From: Desulfamplus magnetovallimortis
GTDB lineage: Bacteria; Desulfobacterota; Desulfobacteria; Desulfobacterales; Desulfobacteraceae
Assembly (NCBI RefSeq): GCF_900170035.1
Contig: NZ_LT828541.1
Location: 282,555 to 346,554, forward strand
Length of the DNA: 64,000 nucleotides
Direction of reading: 5' to 3'
Numbering within the stretch: position 1 is the first letter of the stretch; each line of letters starts with the position of its first letter. Shown piece by piece: positions 26,419-34,508 of this stretch. Both the position numbers and the translations under genes were made by a program. The notes beneath the pieces were generated by a model. It worked only from the letters and a program-made list of their open reading frames with translations, was not told where the DNA came from and searched no databases.

Positions 26419-28650
26419 ATGAAACGGTTAAAACGCTCAATTGATGATCTCTCTTCACAGGTTGCAAGTCTATGCCTTGGAGAGGCTCCAGATCTTGACA
26501 TAATGCTGAACACACTGCAAGAGATTGACAATATCTCATCTGAATTAAATGCAGATACAATTACAACGGTTACCAGGGCATATACCTCATACGTCAAGAC
26601 TATGGCATCACAAAAAATCACCAATGTCACTCCACTGGAACAAGGCTTAACTCTTTTAAACGCACTTGTCAGACATCTTGAAAAAAATATTGATTTTATT
26701 TTTGATATTTCAGATGTATTGAAAATTCTTGATTCATCACTTTTTGATCCCCGTGAAAAACAGGTCACAGAGAAGAGAGCAAATCCACCATCAGGAGAAG
26801 AAACAGTTAACAAAAGCATCAATCAGGAAGAAAAAACACTAACAGGTGATAATTCCCCTGACTTGCCCAAAAAAACTGAACATATACCTGTTTCCGAAGA
26901 AGACCTTATTATCCTTGGGGACTTTGTAGCTGAAGCTGAAGATAACCTTGAAACCATTGAAGTTGAACTTATTGAGCTTGAGCAGGATCCCGGAAACAAG
27001 GAGATTATCAACAATATATTCAGACCGTTTCACACCATAAAGGGAGTCTCCGGCTTTCTTGACCTCAAAAAAATCAACAGACTTTCCCACAGCACAGAGA
27101 ACCTTCTGGATGGGGCAAGAAACGGTGACTTTTTAATAAACGATACTGCCGCAGATGCAATTCTTGAGTCTGTGGATCTGTTAAAAAAACTTCTTGAAAA
27201 GGTACATCAGGGCATTGCAGGCAAATACAAGCCTGTTGATGATGATATTAACATTGAACCATTGCGGCAAAAACTTCAAAGACTTGTATCCCTGCTCGGA
27301 GAAGAGAGCAAGGAACCGGTTGGCCAGATCCTTGTCAGAAAAGGGGTCATTGATGATAATATTCTTGATGATGCACTTGCACAGCAATCAAAAACTCCTG
27401 GCAAAAAGATCGGAGAAATTCTCCTTGAAACAGAAAAAGCAGGCTCAAGTGATATTGCAGCCGCACTCATGGAGCAAAAACCAGGACGCAAATATACATC
27501 CACACAGGTTAAAGTAAACACTTCCAAACTTGATGATCTTGTGGATTATGCAGGAGAGCTTGTCATTGCCCAGTCAATGCTGAAACAGCAGGCTTACAGA
27601 GAACCGTCGCTCAGCCAGAGCATAAACCAGCTTGAGCAGATTGTATCCAATATACAGAAAATTGCAATGTCCATGCGAATGATTCCAATACATGCCACAT
27701 TTATGAAAATGATACGGTTAGTAAGGGATCTTTCAAGAAAATCAAAAAAGAATGTTGTTTTAACAATGTCCGGTGAAGATACAGAAATTGATAGAAACGT
27801 AGTTGATGCACTGTATGAGCCAATGGTTCACATGATCAGAAATTCAATTGATCACGGCATTGAATCTGCTGAGGAGAGAAAAATTGCCCAGAAACCTGTC
27901 CAGGGCAACATTTTTCTGAGGGCATATCACAAGGGCGGAAGCATTATCATAGAAATAGAGGATGACGGCAAGGGGCTGGACAAAGATAAAATTCTTGCAA
28001 AAGCAATTTCCAGAAACATGATTCGCCAAGATACACAGATGACAGATGGCCAGATCTATGACCTTATCCTTGCACCTGGATTTTCAACTGCGGCAGCCAT
28101 CACAGACATCTCAGGAAGGGGTGTTGGAATGGATGTCGTCAAAGATGCCATTGAACGTTTCAGAGGAGAGCTTGGAATAACATCAAAACCAGGTCAGGGA
28201 ACGCGTTTTACCATAAGCCTTCCTCTAACACTTGCCATAATTGACGGAATGCTTGTTAGAATAGGTAAAGAAAAGTATGTTATTCCAACAGTCACCATCC
28301 AAAGATCATTCCGGCCTGAAGAGAAGGATTGCTTTACCGTAAAGGGCAAAGGCGAGATGATCAGAGAACGCAACGAACTTATTCCTCTCATAAGAATGAA
28401 AAACCTGTGTGATGTGGACAATGATGTTACAACACCCTGGGAAGGTCTTGTTGTGGTAGTAGAGGCTAAAGAGGAAAAAAGATGCCTTCTGGTGGACGAA
28501 CTCCTTGGAAAAGATGAATATGTCATCAAAAGCCTTGGAGGTCACCTTGAAAACATAACAGGTTTTTCCGGTGGTGCAATACTTGGGGATGGCAAGGTTG
28601 GTCTTATCCTTGATATACACGGCATATTTGAATTGGCATCCACTATGTAA
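26419..28650 (+). CDS. cheA: Chemotaxis histidine kinase CheA
   Basis: 743 residues. An N-terminal helical region of about 140 residues without known motifs is followed by the Hpt (P1) domain, with the phosphorylated histidine in RPFHTIKGVSGFL. No CheY-binding P2 is recognised. In its place, at about residues 295-355, sits a GspE-N/MshEN-like module (GQILVRKGVIDDNILDDALA and IGEILLETEKAGSSD). Dimerisation, ATPase (MIRNSIDHGIES, EDDGKGLD, ISGRGVGMDVV, SKPGQGTRF) and C-terminal CheW-like domains follow. It is the kinase of a chemosensory array; receptors and CheW are not in the window. First gene of the che operon. Confidence 0.95.
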   Translation: MKRLKRSIDDLSSQVASLCLGEAPDLDIMLNTLQEIDNISSELNADTITTVTRAYTSYVKTMASQKITNVTPLEQGLTLLNALVRHLEKNIDFIFDISDVLKILDSSLFDPREKQVTEKRANPPSGEETVNKSINQEEKTLTGDNSPDLPKKTEHIPVSEEDLIILGDFVAEAEDNLETIEVELIELEQDPGNKEIINNIFRPFHTIKGVSGFLDLKKINRLSHSTENLLDGARNGDFLINDTAADAILESVDLLKKLLEKVHQGIAGKYKPVDDDINIEPLRQKLQRLVSLLGEESKEPVGQILVRKGVIDDNILDDALAQQSKTPGKKIGEILLETEKAGSSDIAAALMEQKPGRKYTSTQVKVNTSKLDDLVDYAGELVIAQSMLKQQAYREPSLSQSINQLEQIVSNIQKIAMSMRMIPIHATFMKMIRLVRDLSRKSKKNVVLTMSGEDTEIDRNVVDALYEPMVHMIRNSIDHGIESAEERKIAQKPVQGNIFLRAYHKGGSIIIEIEDDGKGLDKDKILAKAISRNMIRQDTQMTDGQIYDLILAPGFSTAAAITDISGRGVGMDVVKDAIERFRGELGITSKPGQGTRFTISLPLTLAIIDGMLVRIGKEKYVIPTVTIQRSFRPEEKDCFTVKGKGEMIRERNELIPLIRMKNLCDVDNDVTTPWEGLVVVVEAKEEKRCLLVDELLGKDEYVIKSLGGHLENITGFSGGAILGDGKVGLILDIHGIFELASTM

Positions 28651-28685
28651 ATCAGAAAAAACGCTTTTGAGACGAGGTTCATCCA

Positions 28686-29219
28686 TTGAAAATTATCGTA
28701 GGTGTTTCAGACATGAAAGTGAGCCAGGATCCTAAATGTGATATTGTCACCTACTCATTAGGCTCCTGTATCGGCCTCGTTCTATATGATCCTGTTGTTA
28801 AAGTTGGCGGCATACTTCACTATATGCTGCCGGAATCAAGAATTGACCGCGAAAAGGCATCAAAAAACCCCTGGATGTTTGCAGACAGCGGCATTCCTCT
28901 CTTCTTCAAGGAGACCTATAAATATAATGCCTTAAAAAACAGGATGAAAGTTTCTGTTTTTGGCGGTTCTCAGATTCTGGATCAAAAAGGTTTTTTCAAC
29001 ATAGGCAAACGCAATTACATGGCTCTGAAAAAAATTTTTTTCAGAAATAATGTTCTGATCAACTATGAAGATGTAGGAGGCAATGTTAACCGCACTGTAC
29101 GCCTTGAGATTGCCACAGGAGATATATTTGTAAAAACTTCAGGCTCAAAGGAAGTTCTCATTCCCTTTCGGTCAAAAAAAGAGAAACTTTTTCAGGGGCA
29201 AAGAGAGAGGGATACATGA
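28686..29219 (+). CDS. cheD: Chemoreceptor glutamine deamidase CheD
   Basis: 177 residues. CheD deamidates receptor glutamines and binds CheC-type phosphatases. The catalytic cysteine and histidine are in SLGSCIGLVLYDP and GGILHYMLPES. VSVFGGSQIL and EDVGGNVNRTVRLEIATGDI match the family. The start is TTG at 28686, with GAGG eight bases upstream, 36 bases after cheA. The stop overlaps the HDOD start (ATGA). Confidence 0.93.
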   Translation: MKIIVGVSDMKVSQDPKCDIVTYSLGSCIGLVLYDPVVKVGGILHYMLPESRIDREKASKNPWMFADSGIPLFFKETYKYNALKNRMKVSVFGGSQILDQKGFFNIGKRNYMALKKIFFRNNVLINYEDVGGNVNRTVRLEIATGDIFVKTSGSKEVLIPFRSKKEKLFQGQRERDT

Positions 29220-29782
29220 CACCAATCCAGTTGTTGATAAAAGAGATCCGAAATCTTACACCTGTTCCTGCCATTACCACCCGAATTATTAATATGGCAG
29301 ATAACCCTTCTTGCGACATGGCGGATATTGCAAAACTTATCCAATACGATCCGGCAATGACTGCTCATATGCTGAGAACATGCAACTCGGCATTCTTTGG
29401 CCTCTCAAACCCTGTGGAATCAGTAAAAGACGCTGTTGCAATACTTGGTATTGATAAAATCGTCGAGCTTGTGCTTCTAAATGCAGGGACAAAACCCCTT
29501 GCACGCCCCCAGAAAGGCTATGGAATGCGCAAAGGAGCCTTGTGGAAACACTCTGTGGCATCTGCCCTGATTGCAAAAAATCTTGCAACCAAACAGTGCC
29601 CGGATCTTCGCCACACAATCTTCACTGCTGCCCTGCTCAAAGATATCGGAAAAGTTGTTCTGGACAAATTTATACTGGAATCAATGCAAAAAATTGAATC
29701 ATTAATCAAACAGAATGGCTTAAGTTTTATTGAAGCGGAAAAAAAATTATCGGTACAGACCATGCTGAAATTGGAGGAATGA
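29216..29782 (+). CDS. HDOD-domain protein, upstream half of a frameshifted gene
   Basis: 188 residues carrying most of an HDOD domain (IRNLTPVPAITTRIINMAD, LIQYDPAMTAHMLRTCNSA, FGLSNPVESVKDAVAILGID, WKHSVASALIAKN, TAALLKDIGKVVLD). HDOD proteins lack the HD metal ligands and act as adaptors in signalling and chemotaxis. The family-like sequence stops at IEAEKK, where an A8 run (29739-29746) puts the ribosome into the wrong frame and it ends 12 codons later. A -1 slip on AAAAAAA restores IIGTDHAEIGGMIAKMW, exactly the family continuation encoded by the next open frame. It starts within the cheD stop. Confidence 0.85.
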   Translation: MTPIQLLIKEIRNLTPVPAITTRIINMADNPSCDMADIAKLIQYDPAMTAHMLRTCNSAFFGLSNPVESVKDAVAILGIDKIVELVLLNAGTKPLARPQKGYGMRKGALWKHSVASALIAKNLATKQCPDLRHTIFTAALLKDIGKVVLDKFILESMQKIESLIKQNGLSFIEAEKKLSVQTMLKLEE

Positions 29783-30066
29783 TTGCTAAGATGTGGAAGT
29801 TCAGCCCCAAAATGGTCAATATAATCCGCCATCACCACCTTGGGGAAGTGTCCATGGAAAAAGAGAAAGATATATCAATAGTATATCTTTCAGACTGCAT
29901 ATGCATGATGATGGGTATAGCCCTTGGTAATGATGCCCTATCCTACAGATTTCATGACAATATCGTCACGGAACTTGGCATCACCCCCCAGGATATATCC
30001 AAGATCATGGCAGATTTTACCTTTAATATGCAGAAGGTTGAAGCGTTACTCAATATAATAGAATAA
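29779..30066 (+). CDS. HDOD-domain protein, downstream half after the frameshift
   Basis: 95 residues from the ATG at 29779, which overlaps the TGA of the upstream half (ATGA) and has GGAGG immediately before it. It encodes the C-terminal HDOD helices (MWKFSPKMVNIIRHHHLGE, IVYLSDCICMMMGIALGND). It may be made alone by reinitiation, or joined to the first half (29216-30066, about 283 residues, the normal length) by -1 frameshifting or transcript slippage at the A8 run. A simple inactivating mutation or sequence error is the alternative. Confidence 0.75.
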   Translation: MIAKMWKFSPKMVNIIRHHHLGEVSMEKEKDISIVYLSDCICMMMGIALGNDALSYRFHDNIVTELGITPQDISKIMADFTFNMQKVEALLNIIE

Positions 30067-30085
30067 TTCTCCTGAGGTTCATTAA

Positions 30086-30511
30086 ATGACATTTTCCATC
30101 TTACTTGTGGATGACTCCATGCCCATGCGCTCTGTAATCAAAAAAGCATTTAAAGCTGCTGGATATGGAACCTCTGATTTCCATGAAGCTGCCAACGGCA
30201 AAGAGGCCCTTGATCAACTTCAAGGAAACTGGATAGATATTGTAGTTACTGATTTTACAATGCCAGTGATGAACGGTCTTGAACTAATCGAAAAAATGAA
30301 AGAGAATGACCTTTACAGGGATATTCCCGTTGTGGTGGTTACAACAGAAGGCAGCAGGGAAAGAGTTGACCAGTTCATGAAAAGCGGTGCAAGGGGCTAC
30401 ATAAAAAAACCATTTACACCTGAGCAGATAAGAGATCTTATCACTGAAATACTTGGAGAATCCGATGGATATGAATCATTTGATTGTGGAGATGACGACT
30501 TCGATTTCTGA
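30086..30511 (+). CDS. cheY: Chemotaxis response regulator CheY
   Basis: 141 residues, a stand-alone receiver. The acidic pair is in LLVDDSMPM, the phosphorylated aspartate in IVVTDFTMPVMNG, the switch threonine in VVVVTTEGS and the conserved lysine in GYIKKPFTP. An acidic tail (DCGDDDFDF) extends beyond the receiver; its codons overlap the following gene. It receives phosphate from CheA and would act on the motor or another output. Confidence 0.93.
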   Translation: MTFSILLVDDSMPMRSVIKKAFKAAGYGTSDFHEAANGKEALDQLQGNWIDIVVTDFTMPVMNGLELIEKMKENDLYRDIPVVVVTTEGSRERVDQFMKSGARGYIKKPFTPEQIRDLITEILGESDGYESFDCGDDDFDF

Positions 30512-30923
30512 AGTTATGGAGACCATGTTCTATATACCTGTGGAACCCCAGGAGATTTCTGCAATTAAAGAATGCGGTTTCCTTGATGCTGACGAGATAG
30601 AGGCATGCAGAATAACATTTTCAGGTACATTTTCAGGAAAAATGTATCTTCTTGTTCCGGAACAACTTCTATCCATAATGACTGAAAACTTTACAGGGGA
30701 GCAACTTCATCAACTGACTGAAGAGCACCGCATAGGAACAATAAAAGAGGCACTGAACATGATTGCAGGAAATACCTTCAGCAAAATAGCCCCAAACACC
30801 TCATTTGGTCTGGATGTGCCTGAAATAGATAAGCGGTTTATTGATGAACTGTGTAACAACGGAAAGATCATCCTCGTCAATACAATGGACGGCGAGATGG
30901 CAGTTGGCGTGCATATTACATAA
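30465..30923 (+). CDS. CheX-like CheY phosphatase
   Basis: 152 residues. The helix KEALNMIAGNTFSKIAP carries the single ExxN phosphatase motif (E-A-L-N) typical of CheX rather than the doubled motif of CheC. The chosen ATG at 30465 has GGAG six bases upstream and overlaps cheY by 47 bases, implying coupling. An in-frame TTG at 30453 is possible. It would dephosphorylate CheY-P and may bind CheD. A family A repeat begins one base after the stop. Confidence 0.85.
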   Translation: MDMNHLIVEMTTSISEVMETMFYIPVEPQEISAIKECGFLDADEIEACRITFSGTFSGKMYLLVPEQLLSIMTENFTGEQLHQLTEEHRIGTIKEALNMIAGNTFSKIAPNTSFGLDVPEIDKRFIDELCNNGKIILVNTMDGEMAVGVHIT

Positions 30924-30924
30924 A

Positions 30925-31001
30925 GAACTTAACGTCCTTCAGTGGAACTTTTCCATAAACTTTTGCTTTTGCACGAGATAAAATGGAAATTCCTATACTA
31001 T
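30925..31001 (+). repeat. Repeat family A, copy 5, inside the che operon
   Basis: A full 77-bp copy (GAACTTAACGTCCTTCAGTG ... ATTCCTATACTAT) lying exactly between the cheX-like stop and the cheB start. Its length and hairpin (TTTTCCAT/ATGGAAA) could influence the downstream cheB message. Confidence 0.88.
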
Positions 31002-31003
31002 GA

Positions 31004-32098
<1,095 letters not shown>

Positions 32099-32142
32099 AA
32101 AATATGCCGCCACTATCCCATACTTTTAAAATGGAAACTGTT

Positions 32143-32255
32143 GGAGATATCTCAAGAGTCCTAACTTCTCAAATCCACCACATATTGTACTTTCAATTCT
32201 CTTAAAAATTCTATCTGTGGTCTCCATTTAGAGAACTTATGACTGACGGGGAGAT
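32143..32255. repeat. Repeat family F, copy 1
   Basis: Left GGAGATATCTCAAGAGTCCT, CCACATATTGT, TCTATCTGTGGTCTCCATTT, and right AGAACTTATGACTGACGG. Inverted pairing exists between AGTCCTAACTTCTC and GAGAACTTATGACT, and between ACCACA and TGTGGT. The second copy is at 61691-61798. Confidence 0.75.
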
Positions 32256-32276
32256 ATGAAAGATGCCAGGAAATCA

Positions 32277-32828
32277 TCAAAGAAATGTCTTCTTGGCGCT
32301 CTGATAAAGCTTATCAATGAGATTTGCATCCCACTTTTCATGGGGGTGCGGAGTCTGAAAACCTTCTGCCCTGAAGAGCCTTGCAACATCATTTGCAGTG
32401 AACTCCTTTTCCTCCCTGAGCCATACCACATTTTTCAGAAGCAGTTTTGTATAGTTTGCATCAACTACTCCACTTGTTCCGGGGGCAGTCATTTTTCTGT
32501 TTTCAAGTTCTGTAATCTTTTTCTGCTGGCTGCTCAAAAATGAGTGATATACCCTGAGCTGTTCCTTTACCTTGAATAACTCCTGCTTCAGTTTGTTGAT
32601 CTCACTGTTATGATTCTCTGTTATCTCAATCAAGCGGATAACCTGATGATCCTTTTCCGGAAAAGATTCAGTTGATAGATCAACATCTTCGGGCTGCTCA
32701 TCCATTGCAAGAGATTCAAAAACAGCAGCGTCTGACTCCTCTTCAATTTTCAGCAACTCTTTCTGGTTTTCCGTGGTTCTTTCCTGTGCAAAAAGCTCTA
32801 TATCAAGCAATGAAGGCTTCTTTTTCAT
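32277..32828 (-). CDS. Coiled-coil protein with a possible C-terminal winged-helix motif
   Basis: 183 residues. The acidic N-terminus (SLLDIELFAQER) is followed by a coiled coil at about 65-110 (NSEINKLKQELFKVKEQLRV). The C-terminal 55 residues (NDVARLFRAEGFQTPHPHEK, W, DANLIDKLYQ) resemble the small helix-turn-helix of large serine recombinases (RLNAEG-x-P-x-W-x-TV). It is encoded next to a ParA ATPase on the same strand and convergent with cheB. A plausible role is the partner of ParA, either DNA-binding or array-tethering. This is inference; no family was recognised with certainty. Confidence 0.6.
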   Translation of the reverse strand: MKKKPSLLDIELFAQERTTENQKELLKIEEESDAAVFESLAMDEQPEDVDLSTESFPEKDHQVIRLIEITENHNSEINKLKQELFKVKEQLRVYHSFLSSQQKKITELENRKMTAPGTSGVVDANYTKLLLKNVVWLREEKEFTANDVARLFRAEGFQTPHPHEKWDANLIDKLYQSAKKTFL

Positions 32829-32910
32829 TTGAATGTCCTCTGTTTTTATTAATTACATTATTAAAAATTTAAATCATTCAGCAATTCTGCATTTTTACCG
32901 TGGAAATGGA

Positions 32911-33016
32911 GGCATCTTTCATTTGCCAGTTTACACTTTCCTGAACACAATGCCCGTTTTTATGGTAGCCTGTTCCGGAAAGTGTAAAGTACTATCTGCA
33001 TGATATGAAGGATGCC
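32911..33016. repeat. Repeat family D, copy 4
   Basis: GGCATCTTTCATTTGCCAG at the left, GAAGGATGCC at the right, with TTTACACTTTCCTGAACA and CGGAAAGTGTAAAG inside. It separates the parA-like gene from the coiled-coil gene. Confidence 0.78.
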
Positions 33017-33089
33017 GAAATGGATACAATTTTCCATATTCAGGGGTGGCTTGATGACAGCCATGACCGTTTACTATTTAAAGGGGTTC

Positions 33090-33719
33090 CTATTTGAGAA
33101 TCGCAAGAACTTCATTGGCCAAATCTGCAATCTCTGTGGCCGCAGGATCATTTTCAAACATCTCACTTACACATTTTCCGTAAATAAGGGAGTACTTATA
33201 TGCAACCCTATTTGAAATCTGTGTATCAAGAATGGAGGCATTGTACCGTTGCTTCAATATTTCGGCAAGCTCCCTTGCAAGGGTTGTCTGGGGCTGGATA
33301 CGGCTCAGTATGAAAAAAGCTTTTATATCCTGATTCAATGCCTTTACCTTGCCTATAAGATCAATGGTTGCCCTGCTGCTTTTGATGTCAAGGGGAGAGT
33401 CCTGCACGGGTATCAGAACAATATCCGAACATGCTATGGATATTGTAACATTTTCCGTATCATGAGGCGGAGTATCAATAAGGGCAAAATCGTAATGAGG
33501 TTCATATTTTTCAAGCATCTGGTATATATTTGAATATACAGCAACCACCTTTACCAAATTATCCTTACGAAGCTTCAAAGTATCATAACTACTCTTCTGG
33601 GGATCTGTATCAAAAAGAATAACCCGCTTTTTTTTCAATGCCAGATGTAATGCCAGGTTTATAGCTATGGTGCTTTTGCCGCAGCCGCCTTTCTGGTTTG
33701 TCAGACTTATTACATTCAT
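33090..33719 (-). CDS. ParA/MinD-family partitioning ATPase
   Basis: 209 residues, a short chromosomal-type ParA without an N-terminal DNA-binding extension. The deviant Walker A is NQKGGCGKSTIAINLA, the A' motif VILFDTDPQ and Walker B FALIDTPPH. Such orphan ParA proteins (for example PpfA and ParC) position chemosensory arrays or other cargo by oscillating on the nucleoid. Convergence with the che operon and pairing with a coiled-coil protein support that role here. A plasmid-like partition role is less likely, because no ParB or parS is seen. Confidence 0.9.
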   Translation of the reverse strand: MNVISLTNQKGGCGKSTIAINLALHLALKKKRVILFDTDPQKSSYDTLKLRKDNLVKVVAVYSNIYQMLEKYEPHYDFALIDTPPHDTENVTISIACSDIVLIPVQDSPLDIKSSRATIDLIGKVKALNQDIKAFFILSRIQPQTTLARELAEILKQRYNASILDTQISNRVAYKYSLIYGKCVSEMFENDPAATEIADLANEVLAILK

Positions 33720-33814
33720 TTGATTTCCATTATTTCACAGGTTACAGGTTTTTTACTTCAGAGGTTACAAGTTTTATATCACATACAAATAAAGCATGCC
33801 TAAATTTTGATCTC

Positions 33815-34486
33815 CTATTTTCGTGGATGCTCCTTGCGCCATTTTTTTGGACTGATATAGTTCCTGCCAGTTGACCAAATTCCAAGTTTTCCTAATTTTG
33901 CTCGTGATTCTGCCTCTTTATATGCAGCAAGATCAAGTTCGCCAGGAGGAGATCCTCTGTAAACCTCTGCCATTCCGTTTCTTAACATCTCAAGGTTTAC
34001 GTTGGTTCCATCCTCTGTAAAAACTTCACTCAAAAGACGGTTATAGCTGCCAGTTCCATAGCTTTTAAGGTAAAAGGGTTTTTCTCCAATCATTCCTGTC
34101 AGCATCTCTTTTGCTTCCCTGCTGAATGGCTGTCCCTTTACACCTTTTCTGCCTGATTCAGGTGCATCTATGCCCACAAGCCTTACCATCAGCACCAGGT
34201 CAGAGCCTTCCACTTTCATGGAGTCACCATCATATATCTTTACAGCCCTGAACTTAAGGCTCTTTTTTTCAAAATTTGAAATTGCGTTATATTTACGGTT
34301 GTTTTCCTCAAATACTTCAACAAATTCCACTGATGAAGAGTGGGTTACATTACTATAATGTCTTGTTCCATTGGCATCTGTCCAGAAAAACATCTCTGCA
34401 CGACTTGAGTGGGGAGCAGCAAAAATAAAACACACTATACACAAAATGTGTTTGATAACTTCAGGAGAGATAATCTTTGATATCAT
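33815..34486 (-). CDS. Exported thermonuclease-family nuclease with DUF4124
   Basis: 223 residues from the ATG at 34486, which gives a good signal peptide (ILCIVCFIFAAPHSSRA). A short DUF4124 module follows (MFFWTDANGTRHYSNV), then a staphylococcal-nuclease fold at about residues 75-205. The catalytic pattern is seen in VKIYDGDSMKV, VRLVGIDAPESG and TGSYNRLLSEVF. It would cut extracellular or periplasmic DNA or RNA. A longer form starting at 34552 (GGGGGAT upstream) would overlap the MoeA-fusion gene and cannot be excluded. Confidence 0.87.
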   Translation of the reverse strand: MISKIISPEVIKHILCIVCFIFAAPHSSRAEMFFWTDANGTRHYSNVTHSSSVEFVEVFEENNRKYNAISNFEKKSLKFRAVKIYDGDSMKVEGSDLVLMVRLVGIDAPESGRKGVKGQPFSREAKEMLTGMIGEKPFYLKSYGTGSYNRLLSEVFTEDGTNVNLEMLRNGMAEVYRGSPPGELDLAAYKEAESRAKLGKLGIWSTGRNYISPKKWRKEHPRK

Positions 34487-34508
34487 AAAGCAAAAAATAT
34501 AACACCAT

